Positions 11,646-13,319 of a stretch of 13,319 nt of DNA are shown here, in pieces. The stretch is from JBBRSC01 sp038245795. Lineage in GTDB: Bacteria; Actinomycetota; Acidimicrobiia; Acidimicrobiales; Microtrichaceae. The notes beneath the pieces are model-generated. The model did not search any database and had not been told where the DNA came from. It saw only the letters and a list, made by a program, of their open reading frames with translations. The stretch spans positions 1 through 13,319 of the forward strand of contig JBBRSC010000073.1 in the NCBI GenBank assembly GCA_038245795.1, written 5' to 3'. Made by a program: the position numbers and the translations under genes. Numbering within the stretch: the first letter of the stretch is position 1; every line of letters begins with the position of its first letter.

Positions 11646-12028
11646 CAGTCGATGGCGTGAGCGCGGAGGGTATCGAGCGTTGTGAACTTCAGCGTTCGTT
11701 CGTGGGTGGCGGCCAGCACCACGTGCGGCGCGCTGTTGGCGCTCAGCGCCTCAACCCATCGGCTTGCACACAGGCACCAATGGTCACCGGGGGTCAGACC
11801 TGGGAATCCGTAGGTCGGCATGGCGGTGATGAGATCGTTGCCCTGGCTCAGTGAGAAATCGAGGAACTCTTCGGTCACGACGCAGCAGACCGTGTGAACG
11901 CCTCCGTCATCCTGGCCGGTGTTACAGCAACCATCGCGGTAGTACCCGGTCAGCGGATCCGTTGAGCAGGCAATGAGTTCGCCGCCGAGCACGTTGCGAC
12001 TCGGCGGACGCTCGCCCGGGTCACTCAT
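11645..12028 (-). CDS. DUF2237 family protein
   Basis: A 127-residue member of the uncharacterised DUF2237 family, at full family length. The family core is clear: NVLGGELIACSTDPLTGYYR (12-31), DGCCNTGQDD (32-41), GVHTVCCVVTEEFLDFS (43-59), QGNDL (62-66), YGFPGLTPGDHWCLCASRW (73-91) and the C-terminal VVLAATHE (103-110). Seven cysteines (21, 34, 35, 48, 49, 85, 87) are unusual for a small cytoplasmic actinobacterial protein and suggest metal binding or redox chemistry, but no function is known to me. The ATG overlaps the thiolase stop as ATGA, so it is probably co-translated with the thiolase. The stop falls on the last base of the tandem repeat array. Confidence 0.92.
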   Translation of the reverse strand: MSDPGERPPSRNVLGGELIACSTDPLTGYYRDGCCNTGQDDGGVHTVCCVVTEEFLDFSLSQGNDLITAMPTYGFPGLTPGDHWCLCASRWVEALSANSAPHVVLAATHERTLKFTTLDTLRAHAID

Positions 12029-13233
12029 GCGGCTGACGCTTCAAGGATGTGGACCCCGCATGCGGACCCGAGGCCGATGACGTGAGCCAAGCCGACCCGC
12101 GCCCCGCTGATCTGTCGATCGCCGGCCTCGCCGCGCAGATGATGGGCGACCTCCCAGACATTGGCGATGCCGGTCGCCGCGATCGGATGTCCTTTCGACT
12201 GCAGTCCGCCGGAGACGTTGACCGGCATGCGGCCATCTCGAAAGGGCGCACCCGACTCGAAAAAATCGACGGCACCACCCTGTTCGCACAACATCAAGTT
12301 GTCGTAGTGGACGAGCTCGGCGGTAGCGAAGCAATCGTGAAGTTCGACGAGATCGAGATCCTCGGGTCCGATCCCGGCCTGCTCGTACGCCTGAGTGGCC
12401 GCGTTGCGGGTGAGCGTGTTGATGTCGGGCAGCACCTGGCACGCTTCCTCCCACGGGTCCGTGGTGAGAATCGATGCCGCTACCTTCACCGCCCGACGCT
12501 GTTGTTCGAGCGACAGAGTTCTGAGGGTCGCGCCGTTGACGACGATCGCTGCTGCCGCGCCGTCGCAGTTCGCCGAACACATCGGCCGGGTGTGGGGGTA
12601 GGCGATCATGATGTCGCCCATGATCTGCTCCAGCGACATGGCCTTCTGATAGGCGGCGAATGGGTTCAGTGTGGAGTGCGCATGGTTCTTTTCCGAGATT
12701 CGAGCGAAGAGTTCGAAGCTGGTGCCGCCGTAGCGATGCCCGTACTCCATCCCGATCTGGGCGAAGACACCCGGCATGATGTCGGTCCCGATGCGTCCGT
12801 CGACGGGGGCCACGGCACCAAAGCGGCCCTTGGGTGTCCAAGAGTCACCGTCGTCTTTCCGGGAACCGCCGCTGAGCAACCCGGCGCCGGCGAGCTTCTC
12901 AACGCCGACCGCCAAGCCGTAGTCGGCTTCACCCGCCTTCACGGCCATGATGACGGTTCGCAGCGCCGTCGCTCCGGTCGCGCACGCGTTAGCGACGTTG
13001 TAGACGGGGATGCCCGTCTGGCCGATCTGCTTCTGGAGCTGTTGCCCGATGCCGGCATTGGCGTTCATCAGGTTGCCCGCCGCCATCACACCGATCTGCG
13101 ACATCGTGACGCCGCCGTCGTCGAGCGCGGCAGTGGTGGCCTGCGCGGCGATGTCGACGATGTCGAGATCGGGGTACTTCCCGAACTTGGTCATGGCGAT
13201 ACCGAGGATCCAGATGTCGTCACTGCTGCTCAT
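12025..13233 (-). CDS. SCP2-type thiolase (acetyl-CoA acetyltransferase / lipid-transfer thiolase family)
   Basis: A 402-residue thiolase-superfamily enzyme of the SCP2/SCPx type, which cleaves or forms C-C bonds in beta-ketoacyl-CoA substrates and in actinobacteria is often found in lipid or steroid side-chain degradation. Cys84 in NACATGATA is the nucleophile. HDCFA (299-303) is the motif diagnostic for this thiolase branch. SKGHPIAATG (346-355) carries catalytic His349, and GLGSACGVHIL (387-397) carries Cys392, the likely acid/base cysteine. All catalytic positions are present, so the protein should be active. The ATG at 13233 has GGGAG (13240-13244, minus strand) 6 bases upstream and overlaps the stop of the preceding gene as ATGA. 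The 3' end overlaps the DUF2237 gene. Many members pair with a DUF35 OB-fold protein, which may be the partial gene upstream. The substrate cannot be read from the sequence. Confidence 0.93.
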   Translation of the reverse strand: MSSSDDIWILGIAMTKFGKYPDLDIVDIAAQATTAALDDGGVTMSQIGVMAAGNLMNANAGIGQQLQKQIGQTGIPVYNVANACATGATALRTVIMAVKAGEADYGLAVGVEKLAGAGLLSGGSRKDDGDSWTPKGRFGAVAPVDGRIGTDIMPGVFAQIGMEYGHRYGGTSFELFARISEKNHAHSTLNPFAAYQKAMSLEQIMGDIMIAYPHTRPMCSANCDGAAAAIVVNGATLRTLSLEQQRRAVKVAASILTTDPWEEACQVLPDINTLTRNAATQAYEQAGIGPEDLDLVELHDCFATAELVHYDNLMLCEQGGAVDFFESGAPFRDGRMPVNVSGGLQSKGHPIAATGIANVWEVAHHLRGEAGDRQISGARVGLAHVIGLGSACGVHILEASAA

Positions 13234-13319
13234 GAGTTGCTCCCGTTGGTCGTCTCGCTGGTCGGTTCGAAGCCGAAGCCGATGGCATCGGTGCCGTCGC
13301 GGTCCTGTCCGATGGAGAA
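13230..13319 (-). CDS. C-terminal end of an unidentified protein (5' part outside window)
   Basis: The last 29 codons of a gene entering from the right edge: an open frame from base 13319 to a TGA at 13230-13232, overlapping the thiolase ATG as ATGA. The visible residues include FSIGQDRDGTDAIGFGFEP followed by a short Ser/Thr/Asn-rich tail. This is too little to name a family. By context, a zinc-ribbon/OB-fold DUF35 protein, the usual partner of SCP2-type thiolases, or another acyl-CoA enzyme is plausible, but this is only inference. Confidence 0.6.
   Translation of the reverse strand, partial: FSIGQDRDGTDAIGFGFEPTSETTNGSNS

Overview
This is a gene-dense, high-G+C window that reads as chromosomal DNA from an actinobacterium. 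The main evidence is a bacterial type I fatty acid synthase (FAS-I) followed directly by its own phosphopantetheinyl transferase, an arrangement established in mycobacteria and their relatives. The lineage is not fixed by the sequence. An acidimicrobial or other non-mycobacterial actinobacterium is possible, because the gene after acpS is not the one I would expect in mycobacteria. No rRNA, tRNA, insertion sequence, phage gene or CRISPR array is visible.

Region 1 (1-8042, + strand) is one tightly packed operon. It holds the C-terminal ketosynthase end of a giant FAS-I that enters from the left edge, AcpS, a 1644-residue single-chain acyl-CoA carboxylase (biotin carboxylase, biotin carrier, central region, carboxyltransferase), and a DUF2252 protein. 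Each junction is a 4-base ATGA or GTGA overlap preceded by a purine-rich ribosome binding site. A coherent reading is that the carboxylase makes malonyl-CoA, AcpS charges the carrier domain of FAS-I, FAS-I builds the acyl chain, and the kinase-like DUF2252 protein has an unknown, possibly regulatory, role.

Region 2 (8050-9305, - strand) is a two-gene unit that converges on Region 1 with a 7-base gap. It encodes a class I SAM methyltransferase and an overlapping SnoaL/NTF2-like protein. Region 3 (9422-10422, - strand) encodes an alpha/beta hydrolase and an overlapping unrecognised 74-residue protein, with a promoter candidate upstream and a hairpin downstream. Region 4 (10487-11437, - strand) is a stand-alone protein with an AbiEi-like winged helix and a DUF559 nuclease-like domain.

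Upstream of Region 4 lies the only clearly structured non-coding DNA. It has a perfect 20-base inverted repeat with a 7-base loop, fused to four tandem 19-base repeats (11531-11645). Region 5 (11645-13319, - strand) is a third overlapping operon: the tail of an unidentified gene, an SCP2-type thiolase and a cysteine-rich DUF2237 protein. The most interesting items are the FAS-I/AcpS/eukaryote-like carboxylase operon, the apparently permuted kinase motifs of its DUF2252 member, and the hairpin-plus-repeat element.
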